Counted from the first letter of the stretch, positions 1 to 7,113 are shown. The stretch is DNA of 9,465 nt from Nitrospinota bacterium (GCA_027298165.1 JAPUGN010000093.1:1-9465), one strand, 5' to 3'. Notes: a model not told the origin generated them from the sequence alone. A program made the numbers and translations.

Positions 1-1323
1 TACGAAGTGGAGACCGCCCGTAACGGCGAAGTGGCCGTGGAGATGGTCGAGGGCAGCAATTATGACGTCGTGATCACCGACATCAACATGCCCCGTTCAA
101 ACGGCATCGATGTGCTGGACGCCGTCAACCGCGTTCGTCCGGAGACGCCGGTGATCATGATGACGGGTTATGCCTCCGCCGAAACCGCCGTGGAAACCAT
201 GAAGAAGGGCGCTTACGATTATATTACCAAGCCTTTCAACATGGACGATTTCAAGCTCGTCATCCGCAACGCCTCCGAAAAAAAACAACTGGCCGTAGAA
301 AACACCTATCTTAAATCCGCTCTCAAGGACAAATTCCATTTTGATAACATCATCGGCAAAAGCGAGGGCATGAAAAAGGTGTTCGAGTATGTCGAGAAGG
401 TCAGCAACAGCAACGCTACGGTCCTGATCGGCGGTGAAAGCGGCACCGGCAAGGAGCTGGTCGCCAAGGCGCTTCACTACAATAGTTCCCGGAAGAACTA
501 CCCGTTCATTTCGATCAATTGCGGGGCCATGCCGGAAAACCTGCTGGAAAGCGAACTGTTCGGCCATGAAAAGGGCGCCTTTACCAGTGCCGATTCCACC
601 AAGATCGGGCTGATGGAAGCGGCCAACAAAGGAACGTTTTTCCTGGATGAGGTGTACGATGCCCCGCATTCGATCCAGGTGAAACTCCTGCGGGTTTTGC
701 AGGAGAGAGAATTGACCCGGGTCGGCGGCACCAAGCCGATCAAGGTGGATTTGCGCATCATTGCCGCCAGCAACCGGGACCTGGCCGAGGGCGTCAAACA
801 GAAAGTCTTCCGGGAGGATTTGTATTACCGCCTCAAAGTCATCTACATCGAACTGCCGCCCCTGCGCACTCGCAATGAGGACGTTCCAATGTTGGTCCAG
901 CACTTCATCGATAAGTACAATGAACAGCATGACAAGGAAGATAAAATTCAGGGAATCGAACCTGATGCGCTGAAATGCTTAGAGAATTATGAATGGCCCG
1001 GCAATATCCGCGAATTGGAAAATACCATCGAACGGGCCGTGGTGCTGGGAACGGGTAATATGATCTGCGTTTCCAACCTGCCGGAAGAAATTTTTCAGGC
1101 GCCTTCGCCCGCGGACAACATTATCCCCGCCATTAAGGACGAGGGTCCTGTTGATCTGGAACAGACGTTGGACAACATCGAAAAGAACATGCTGCTGGGA
1201 GCTTTGAGCAAAACCGACGGTATGATCAACAAGGCCGCCAAACTTCTGAACCTGAGTTTTCGCTCCATGCGCTACCGAGTCAAAAAGCACAACATCAATG
1301 CCAAATCAGAGGGCAATGAATGA
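1..1323 (+). CDS. NtrC/PilR-type sigma-54-dependent response regulator (5' end missing)
   Basis: This is a two-component response regulator that should activate sigma-54 RNA polymerase. The reading frame is open to the window edge, so roughly 25-30 N-terminal residues are missing. Numbered from the GTG at position 7, the receiver domain keeps the phospho-acceptor Asp25 (bases 79-81, context VVITDINMP), Thr53 and Lys75. The AAA+ domain (about 112-345) has Walker A GESGTGKE at 143-150, Walker B LDE at 213-215, and FREDLYYRL with putative arginine fingers at 268-276. A Fis-type helix-turn-helix lies at about 401-432 (context SFRSMRYRVKK), which resembles PilR and relatives. Two normally invariant stretches deviate: the sigma-54-contacting loop reads GAFTSA instead of GAFTGA, and Walker B continues as DEVYD rather than the usual DEIGD. 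The stop overlaps the next gene's start by four bases. The partner kinase is not visible and is probably upstream. Family certain; target genes unknown. Confidence 0.95.
   Translation, partial: YEVETARNGEVAVEMVEGSNYDVVITDINMPRSNGIDVLDAVNRVRPETPVIMMTGYASAETAVETMKKGAYDYITKPFNMDDFKLVIRNASEKKQLAVENTYLKSALKDKFHFDNIIGKSEGMKKVFEYVEKVSNSNATVLIGGESGTGKELVAKALHYNSSRKNYPFISINCGAMPENLLESELFGHEKGAFTSADSTKIGLMEAANKGTFFLDEVYDAPHSIQVKLLRVLQERELTRVGGTKPIKVDLRIIAASNRDLAEGVKQKVFREDLYYRLKVIYIELPPLRTRNEDVPMLVQHFIDKYNEQHDKEDKIQGIEPDALKCLENYEWPGNIRELENTIERAVVLGTGNMICVSNLPEEIFQAPSPADNIIPAIKDEGPVDLEQTLDNIEKNMLLGALSKTDGMINKAAKLLNLSFRSMRYRVKKHNINAKSEGNE
1308..1323 (+). promoter_or_regulatory. Shine-Dalgarno and ATGA stop-start overlap
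   Basis: The Shine-Dalgarno sequence AGAGGG (1308-1313) lies six bases before ATG 1320, inside the last codons of the response regulator. The regulator's TGA (1321-1323) overlaps this ATG as ATGA, so translation of the two genes is probably coupled. This also decides the start of the downstream gene: the in-frame alternative ATG at 1347 has no comparable site. Confidence 0.7.
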
Positions 1324-3371
1324 GCCGATCCCCACGGCCCAGAACCATGCGAACTTCTTTCCATATAAGTTTCTTTTCGGCGATATTTTCTTTGTGGCTG
1401 GTTGCGGGAACTTCTACGTGGAGCCAGGATTTTGAATCCCGCCGGGGTGCCGACACCCTGTTTGCCAAGGCTGAAACCTTATTTCACGAAAACCAGCTGA
1501 TGCCGGCCCGCGCCGCCTATGAAGATTTTCTAAGGGCCTTTTCCCTCGACTCCCGTGCCGCCAAAGCCGCCATGCGATTGGGGCAGGTGGATTTCAAGAA
1601 TAGATCCTACCTCTCAGCTCTGAGGCACTATGAGTATTTTCTGGAAAAGTTTTCCGATTCAACGCTGGTGTATCGCGTCCAATTGGATATGGGCCGGTGC
1701 TACTTCGAGTTGAAGCGGTACCCGGAAGCCGAAAAACTGTTCCGGCAGGTGGTTCGGGCCCATCCTGATCCGATGCAGAAGTGGCAGGCATTTGTCTACC
1801 TGGGTTACATTGACGATCAGCAGTTGGAACTCGAAAAAGCGTTTAAAAAATTCCAACAGATCATCGATAAAAGTCCCTTCCCGGAAATCAAACAAGAGGC
1901 CATCCGTTACATCGAAACCCTGGTTAAAGACAAGTTGACCTATAAGCAACTGGTCTCGCTAACCCGGACTCTGGGGTCCCGCTTTCCGGCAGATTTGATT
2001 TTGCATCGGTTGATATCGATTTACCGTGTCGAACGCGATCTGGGAAATTATCAAACCAACTTGGAGGAGTTCATTTTTCGGTTCCCGGATCATGAAATGA
2101 GAATGCATTATGAGAAGTTGCTGGTCCGCCTGAAAACCGACTCGACCCGAGTCATGCGCGTTGGTGTGGTCCTGCCCTTGTCCGGGAAACGGGCGATGAT
2201 CGGCCAACGGGTGTTGCAGGGCATTCAACTTGCGGTCAATCAACTGGCCACTCGGGATAAAAGCCGGCTGGAAATGGTGATCAAGGATTCCGGCCTGGGC
2301 CGGGATGTGGTTCAGGTGGTGGAGGAGTTGGCTCAGGACCCGAATGTCATCGGTATCATCGGACCGATGCTGACTCAAGATGTGGAGGATGTGATTCCGA
2401 TTTTGGAGAAATACCAACTGCCGATATTAACCCCCACCGCTTCGACTCCCGGATTGGCCGATAAAAGCGCCTACATTTTCAGAAACGCACTGACCAAAGA
2501 ATTGCAGGCCCGATTTCTGGCGCGGCATGCGATCAACGATTTAAACCTGTACCGGTTTGTCGTGCTCTATCCCACCGAATTTTACGGGGAAACCATGCGG
2601 CAGGTTTTCGAGCAGGAAATCCGGTCCGCCGGTGGGCATATTGTCGAATCGGTCCCTTATGACCGGAAGCAAACGGATTTCAGAAAACAGATTCAGAAAA
2701 TCGGTGGAGTAGGCGACGACCGTTTGAAAGCCCGTATCCAGCGGCACATCAAACGAGGCACCCAGCCCCCACCGATGAATGACAAGGGGATCAAGTCACG
2801 TCCGCTGGTGGAAGGCGGGCTGTATGCCGATGATAAAGTGGAAGCCCTGAAAGTTGCCCTTGAATTGAATTACGATGCCATTTTCATTCCCGGATATTAC
2901 GATAAAATTCGTCTCATCGTTCCCCAGCTGGTGTTTTATAATATTGAGGAGATTCTGTTGATGGGCGGCAACGGCTGGAACTCCCGCGAACTGGTTGAAA
3001 GCGCCCGCAACTATCTGAAAACGGTTTTATTCGTGGACGGGTTTTATGTCAACTCTGAAAATGAACGAACCGTGAAGTTTGTTGATATGTTTCTTTCCAC
3101 CTTCGGCCAGAACCCGACCATTCATTCGGCGCAATCCTACGATGCCGCGAATATTTTCGTGAAACTGATCCGGGAGAGAGTGTTCAATCGCCTCGATGTT
3201 TTGAACGGATTGCGTTCCCTTAAGGATTTCCCCGGAGTGTCCGGGGACACCACCCTGATGCCTTCCGGCGACTCCGATAAAACGTTGGTCAAGCTGACGG
3301 TGAAGGATGGGGAGATTGCGGAGCAGGTCCCGGAATCCGCCGAGATCCTGCCGGAACCGGAAGAAGAATAG
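1320..3371 (+). CDS. Secreted TPR + periplasmic-binding-fold protein, LpoA-like penicillin-binding-protein activator
   Basis: The protein has 683 residues. The N-terminus has basic residues followed by a hydrophobic segment (about 16-30) and a plausible signal-peptidase I site near TWS-QD (residues 33-37). There is no cysteine near it, so no lipobox. Residues about 44-200 hold TPR-like helical repeats resembling BamD/YbgF, for example at 79-114 and 115-151. A linker follows, then a type I periplasmic-binding fold of the branched-chain amino-acid-binding type from about 278 (VGVVLPLSGK), with IGIIGPM at 344-350 and LTPTASTPGL at 370-379. TPR plus this fold is the architecture of E. coli LpoA, which activates PBP1A. 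The PBP1A gene lies tail to tail six bases away, which supports that role. The gene is coupled to the upstream regulator. Alternatives are an orphan amino-acid-binding receptor or a general envelope scaffold; no permease genes are in view. Architecture seen, function inferred. Confidence 0.82.
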   Translation: MSRSPRPRTMRTSFHISFFSAIFSLWLVAGTSTWSQDFESRRGADTLFAKAETLFHENQLMPARAAYEDFLRAFSLDSRAAKAAMRLGQVDFKNRSYLSALRHYEYFLEKFSDSTLVYRVQLDMGRCYFELKRYPEAEKLFRQVVRAHPDPMQKWQAFVYLGYIDDQQLELEKAFKKFQQIIDKSPFPEIKQEAIRYIETLVKDKLTYKQLVSLTRTLGSRFPADLILHRLISIYRVERDLGNYQTNLEEFIFRFPDHEMRMHYEKLLVRLKTDSTRVMRVGVVLPLSGKRAMIGQRVLQGIQLAVNQLATRDKSRLEMVIKDSGLGRDVVQVVEELAQDPNVIGIIGPMLTQDVEDVIPILEKYQLPILTPTASTPGLADKSAYIFRNALTKELQARFLARHAINDLNLYRFVVLYPTEFYGETMRQVFEQEIRSAGGHIVESVPYDRKQTDFRKQIQKIGGVGDDRLKARIQRHIKRGTQPPPMNDKGIKSRPLVEGGLYADDKVEALKVALELNYDAIFIPGYYDKIRLIVPQLVFYNIEEILLMGGNGWNSRELVESARNYLKTVLFVDGFYVNSENERTVKFVDMFLSTFGQNPTIHSAQSYDAANIFVKLIRERVFNRLDVLNGLRSLKDFPGVSGDTTLMPSGDSDKTLVKLTVKDGEIAEQVPESAEILPEPEEE

Positions 3372-3393
3372 AAATTTCTAAAAAGTATCTTCC
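3359..3393. repeat. Nested inverted repeat spanning both convergent stop codons
   Basis: TAGAAATTTCTA at 3369-3380 is a perfect 12-base palindrome. Its first three bases are the TAG of the plus-strand gene, and its last three are the TAG of the minus-strand PBP1A gene. It is flanked by complementary arms GGAAGA (3359-3364) and TCTTCC (3388-3393). The structure is AT-rich, has unequal inner loops and lacks a T-run after a GC stem, so it is not a classic terminator. It may still act as a weak bidirectional 3' end. No other terminator is visible between the two genes. Confidence 0.45.
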
Positions 3394-5900
3394 CAAAGAG
3401 AGTTGACTCCCACCCCACTGCCGTCGGGCAGATTTTCGTTCAGAAAGACTTCAAACCGTCCATTCGGATCGTCAAAGTCAGTTTCTTGCCCGGTTTCCGG
3501 ATTGATTTTGATATAGGTGACGTCGTTGGGTATCGGAAAACTCTTGACCGGCAGGTTTTTCAATGCCTCCTCCATAAACTGGGTCCAGATCGGTATTGCG
3601 GTGCGTGTGCCGGTTTCATTGACCCCCAGCGATTCGTCCATATCTTTTCCCACCCAGACGCCGGTGACCAACTCGGGGGAAAATCCGATGAACCAGGCAT
3701 CGTTGTAGTCGTTGGTGGTACCGGTTTTCCCGGCGATGGGGCGGTGCAGGGTTTCGGTGATGACGTGCGCGGTGCCATGCCGGACCACGCTCTCCATCAT
3801 GCTGGTGATCGTATACGCGACGCCCGGCGAAAGAACAGGCTCGCCCATGGGTTCGTAGGTAAAAAGAATTTCATCATTGCGGTCCTTGATGATGCGGATG
3901 GGGACCGGCGCGATACGCACCCCCTGATTGGCAAAAATGGAGTAGGCCGAAACCAGTTCGTACAACGTCACTCCGGAGGAACCCAGCGCAATGGACAGGT
4001 TGTTGGACATGTCGGTGGTGATTCCCAGGCGGCGGGCCATTTGGATGGCTTTGGGTACGCCGGTGTTTTGCAGCAACTTGATGGTGACCACATTGCGGGA
4101 ATGGGACAGCGCTGTTCGGACGGATGTGGGACCGTAAAATTTCTTTTCAAAGTTGACCGGTTTCCATTTGTCAAAGGTGTCTTCCTTTTCCTTGAAGATG
4201 ACCGGCGAATCGATAATGATGCTGGCGGGGGTATAGCCATCCTGTATCGCGGTCGCAAAGATGATGGGCTTGAACGCTGAGCCCGGCTGGCGCACCGCCT
4301 GGGTGGCGCGGTTGAACTGGCTCTTCTTGAAATCGTAACCGCCTACCATGGCCTTGATATATCCGGTGCCGGGTTCGATGCTGATCAGGCCCGCTTCTGC
4401 TTCGGGTTCCTGCTCGAGCGCCAGGTCCCACCCGCCTCCATCCAGAGCCGACAGCACCTTGACCTCGATAATATCCCCCTTGGATAGTGCCTCGCGGGGA
4501 TAGGTGATCTGGTGGTATTTCCCATCCAGCTTGGGGTTGGGTTGGCGGGCCCAGTCCATATTTTCGAGACGGATCGTGCCCTGGGGGCCGCCCAGATAGA
4601 CGATGGCCTCTTCATCTTTGATTTGAGCGACGATGCCCTTGACCAGATCCCCTTCCCTGAAAAGTATGGGTGGAAGAAGATCAACGGGGTCTGTGGCCAC
4701 AACAAGGGGTTCCGCCGTCGCCTGGTTGGGATCGGCAGTGGCGACTTGGGCATCGACCGCCGTCTCATCCGGCTCTCTAGTCCTAGGGTTGCGATCTGTC
4801 GGCCGTTTGTTGAGTTCCATCAGCAGGGTATTCAGAACTTCCAGGTCCTGATTGAGGTCGATTTGGCCCAACGGTCCGCGGTATCCGTAACGTTTGTCTG
4901 CTCGGCGGAGACCCATCTTCACCGCCCGATCGGCGGAGATTTGGTTGTCCAGGTTCAGGGTGGTGAAAATTTTCATCCCGTCCCGGTAGAGCTTCTGACT
5001 GCCATAATTTTTCTGAATGAATTGGCGGATATATTCTACAAAGTAGGGCGCCTTGTTGAGCATGCCCTTGACCCCTCCCAGCTCGAGCGGTTCCGTCAGC
5101 GCGGCTTCGTATTCTTCTTTAGTAATGAAGCCGTCATGCTTCATCCGGCGCAGGGCATGGTCCCGCCGCTTGAGCGCTTTGTCGAGATTGTTGTAGGGCG
5201 AATAATGCGTGGGCGCCTTGGGCAATGAGGCGATCATGGCGCATTCAGCGATTGTCAGGTCCTTCAGCTCTTTTCCGAAATAAGTACGGCTCGCCGCACC
5301 CACCCCGTAACTGCCGTGACCGTAATAAATCTGATTGAGGTACATCTCGAAAATTTCATCCTTAGTGAAAATCAATTCGATGCGGATCGCCAGAATGGCT
5401 TCCCGGATTTTTCGCTCCAACTTCTTTTGCGGGGAGAGATAGAGAATTTTGGTCAACTGTTGGGTGATCGTGCTGGCGCCTTCCACCACATGTCCCGCTT
5501 TGAAATTGGCAATGGAGGCGCGGATGATGGCCTTCGGATCAACACCCGGATGATAATAAAAACCGGAATCTTCCACCGCCAGGGTGGCCTGTTTCAAGCG
5601 CAGGGGGATTGCATCGAAGGGCACCAGGATGCGCTTTTCGATAAAAAACTCGGCGATCAGCTCATCCTGATCGGAATACACTTTGGTGATGATATTGGGT
5701 TGATAATTTTTTAAGGCGCGGACGTCCGGCAGGCCGTCGGAGTATTTAAAATATAGAATGCCGGCTCCCGTGAAACCCAGGAGCAAGCAAGTCAGAAAAC
5801 CCCAAAACGTGATTTTCCACAAAACGGTCTTCCAAGTCCGTGGAGCGTTTTCCCGGTTGGGGTTTCTGTTTATTATTTGGTTTCTAAGAATATTTTTCAT
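3378..5900 (-). CDS. mrcA: Bifunctional penicillin-binding protein 1A (glycosyltransferase-transpeptidase)
   Basis: This class A PBP has 840 residues. It polymerises lipid II into glycan strands and cross-links the peptides in the periplasm. A short basic cytoplasmic tail precedes one membrane segment (about 27-50). The GT51 domain has EDSGFYYHPG (110-119, catalytic Glu110), GASTITQQL (141-149), the RKIREA region (163-168), YLNQIYYG (187-194) and the LPKAP segment (226-230). An OB-type domain spans about 416-498 and corresponds to the region of E. coli PBP1A that LpoA binds. The transpeptidase has SAFK (Ser541 nucleophile, Lys544), SRN (601-603) and KTGTTN (725-730). All catalytic motifs are intact. 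A Pro/Ala/Asp-rich linker (about 362-412) precedes the OB domain. ATG 5900 is the first possible start, because an in-frame TGA lies just upstream, but it has no clear Shine-Dalgarno. The gene follows DUF5069 by 46 bases and probably shares its transcript. It could equally be named ponA or pbp1A. Confidence 0.97.
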   Translation of the reverse strand: MKNILRNQIINRNPNRENAPRTWKTVLWKITFWGFLTCLLLGFTGAGILYFKYSDGLPDVRALKNYQPNIITKVYSDQDELIAEFFIEKRILVPFDAIPLRLKQATLAVEDSGFYYHPGVDPKAIIRASIANFKAGHVVEGASTITQQLTKILYLSPQKKLERKIREAILAIRIELIFTKDEIFEMYLNQIYYGHGSYGVGAASRTYFGKELKDLTIAECAMIASLPKAPTHYSPYNNLDKALKRRDHALRRMKHDGFITKEEYEAALTEPLELGGVKGMLNKAPYFVEYIRQFIQKNYGSQKLYRDGMKIFTTLNLDNQISADRAVKMGLRRADKRYGYRGPLGQIDLNQDLEVLNTLLMELNKRPTDRNPRTREPDETAVDAQVATADPNQATAEPLVVATDPVDLLPPILFREGDLVKGIVAQIKDEEAIVYLGGPQGTIRLENMDWARQPNPKLDGKYHQITYPREALSKGDIIEVKVLSALDGGGWDLALEQEPEAEAGLISIEPGTGYIKAMVGGYDFKKSQFNRATQAVRQPGSAFKPIIFATAIQDGYTPASIIIDSPVIFKEKEDTFDKWKPVNFEKKFYGPTSVRTALSHSRNVVTIKLLQNTGVPKAIQMARRLGITTDMSNNLSIALGSSGVTLYELVSAYSIFANQGVRIAPVPIRIIKDRNDEILFTYEPMGEPVLSPGVAYTITSMMESVVRHGTAHVITETLHRPIAGKTGTTNDYNDAWFIGFSPELVTGVWVGKDMDESLGVNETGTRTAIPIWTQFMEEALKNLPVKSFPIPNDVTYIKINPETGQETDFDDPNGRFEVFLNENLPDGSGVGVNSLWEDTF

Positions 5901-5946
5901 AAATCATTTAGAAATGCGTCAAGAGGCAGTCGAGTGTCAGCGGTGT

Positions 5947-6360
5947 TCAGGTGCGTCCTTCCTCCAAGTCGATCAAATCCACCCAGGTGGTGATGTCTTT
6001 CCGTGAAGGGTTCAACTTGTCCCGGGTTTCGTAAAAGGATTCCCACTTTTTCGGATTGTCCGGCTGGCGGTTTAGAAGGGTCCCGTTCACCGTAATCTTC
6101 TCCTCTTGCGAGCGGTGGCGGCATTGACCGGCCACCCAGGCGGCCAAAGTTTCTTCCGTGTCGTCGCAGGCACGGTGCTGGAAGGTTTCCGAATCCACAT
6201 CCAAAAACTCCAGCATGATTTCGTCCAGAGGACAGGGATAGATATATTCTCCTAATGTGTTGTCCCGGGCAGCTCGGGCTTTATCCTTCATTCGCGGAAT
6301 GTGCACCAGGCCGGCCATTTGTTCCTTGGGGCTTCGGGGAAATTCCTGGGTTAGATTCAT
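5947..6360 (-). CDS. DUF5069 family protein
   Basis: The protein has 137 residues and resembles DUF5069 as I remember it. Features are an N-terminal LTQEFPRSP (residues 3-11), then IPRMKDKARA (21-30), then a TLGEYIYPCPLD stretch (35-46), with a mostly helical acidic C-terminal half. I see no signal peptide or membrane segment, so it is presumably cytoplasmic. The family has no established function that I know of. Four cysteine or histidine positions (Cys43, His62, Cys65, Cys80) are present, but I see no recognisable metal motif. The gene lies between the LRR gene (39 bases upstream) and PBP1A (46 bases downstream), all on the minus strand, so co-transcription is likely. The Shine-Dalgarno before ATG 6360 is weak. 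Family call is from pattern memory, not a search. Confidence 0.85.
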   Translation of the reverse strand: MNLTQEFPRSPKEQMAGLVHIPRMKDKARAARDNTLGEYIYPCPLDEIMLEFLDVDSETFQHRACDDTEETLAAWVAGQCRHRSQEEKITVNGTLLNRQPDNPKKWESFYETRDKLNPSRKDITTWVDLIDLEEGRT

Positions 6361-6399
6361 TTTATAATTCAGTCCATAGGGTGGGTTGGCGACGAGGAT

Positions 6400-6867
6400 T
6401 CAATCCAGGCGCACCCGGCTGAGGTTTTTGAAAAACCGGGATTTCTTAATGGCGGACACGCCTTCGTCACCCATATGGTTGCGAAACAGGTCCAGGGTTT
6501 TCAGTTTGGGAAAATGCTCAGACGCCGCCAAGTGCCGTGCGCCTTCCTCACCTATTTTATTGAATTTAAGGATCAACTGTTCGAGGCTGATCAAGTGGGG
6601 CGAGTTAGCGATGGCCTGCGCTCCTTGCCCGGAGATCTGGTTGGATTTCAAATTCAGAATTTTGACATTGTTGATGTGGGGACTTGCCATCAGGGCGGCC
6701 ACTCCATCATCTCCAATTTCGTTATCGCCCAGCTCCAGACGAGTGACTTGAGCCAGAATTTCCATTTGAGCCAGAGCCCGGGCACCCGCATCGCCGACCT
6801 GGGATTTTTCGAGGTCCAGCGTATCGCCGTTGATCAGATTTTTTTTGACTAACTCTTCAATTTCCAT
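6400..6867 (-). CDS. Small ribonuclease-inhibitor-type leucine-rich-repeat protein
   Basis: The protein has 155 residues from ATG 6867. After a short acidic helix (MEIEELVKK) it consists of five exact 27-residue repeats (residues 15-149), then a final partial strand SRVRLD. The repeat pattern is LxLxxNxIGDxG followed by an Ala-rich helix, the beta-alpha form of RNI-type LRRs. Such solenoids bind proteins; no partner can be named. There is no signal peptide or anchor, so it is probably cytoplasmic. The start is uncertain: an in-frame TTG at 6906 would add 13 residues and has GAGGG three bases upstream, while ATG 6867 has no good site but matches where the fold begins. It is probably the first gene of a minus-strand unit with DUF5069 and PBP1A. 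Whether it is functionally tied to peptidoglycan synthesis cannot be told from sequence. Confidence 0.88.
   Translation of the reverse strand: MEIEELVKKNLINGDTLDLEKSQVGDAGARALAQMEILAQVTRLELGDNEIGDDGVAALMASPHINNVKILNLKSNQISGQGAQAIANSPHLISLEQLILKFNKIGEEGARHLAASEHFPKLKTLDLFRNHMGDEGVSAIKKSRFFKNLSRVRLD
6421..6825 (-). repeat. Five tandem 81-base LRR coding units
   Basis: The five LRR units are each exactly 27 codons, giving an 81-base period with no insertions. They start DTLDLEKSQV, TRLELGDNEI, KILNLKSNQI, EQLILKFNKI and KTLDLFRNHM. Positions 3 and 5 are Leu or a similar residue, position 8 is mostly Asn, position 10 is Ile, Val or Met, and position 14 is always Gly. The units are well diverged, so this is an old array rather than a recent expansion. 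Confidence 0.85.
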
Positions 6868-7087
6868 GGATTGGGGATTTCCGGAGCTGATACGACATGC
6901 AATCAATAGCCCTCAGTTTATTGAATTTCTGGCGTACGTTCAAGTCCTTAACTCTATAAAATTATTGACTCTAATTGTTTGATGGGAGAAGATGAGGTCT
7001 TTCTGTTGGAATATCGCAAGCTAAAGCGAGCCCTATACGGGTGATGGCGCGATTCGGCCTTTTAAATGAGTGCCGCCAGCGTTTCCC

Positions 7088-7107
7088 GGTTTAAAAAGGT
7101 TTAAGAA
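7088..7107. repeat. Tandem 10-base direct repeat, possible operator
   Basis: GGTTTAAAAA (7088-7097) is followed at once by GGTTTAAGAA (7098-7107), with one mismatch. The period is about one turn of the DNA helix, so both copies face the same side. This is a common arrangement for activator or repressor sites. It lies about 45-65 bases before the -10-like box of the TPR gene. No regulator can be assigned. Confidence 0.4.
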
Positions 7108-7113
7108 AAATGT

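Noticed and set aside
97..930. 277-residue minus-strand open frame opposite the response regulator
   Set aside because: It is antisense to a gene with clear receiver and AAA+ motifs; its protein shows no family features and reflects codon bias of the real frame.
3486..4280. 264-residue plus-strand open frame opposite the PBP1A transpeptidase domain
   Set aside because: The opposite strand carries intact SAFK, SRN and KTG motifs; this frame is rich in Gly, Asp and His as expected of a shadow.
4512..5228. 238-residue plus-strand open frame opposite PBP1A
   Set aside because: Shadow of the OB and glycosyltransferase regions, with no start signal or recognisable domain.
6475..6852. Plus-strand open frame over the LRR gene
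   Set aside because: Its pseudo-repeats arise from the 81-base period of the minus-strand LRR array, whose pattern is unmistakable.
7000..7080. Cyclic-di-GMP (GEMM-type) riboswitch upstream of the TPR gene
   Set aside because: The stretch CGCAAGCTAAAGCG recalls part of that class, but the conserved first half is missing and the required stems do not form.
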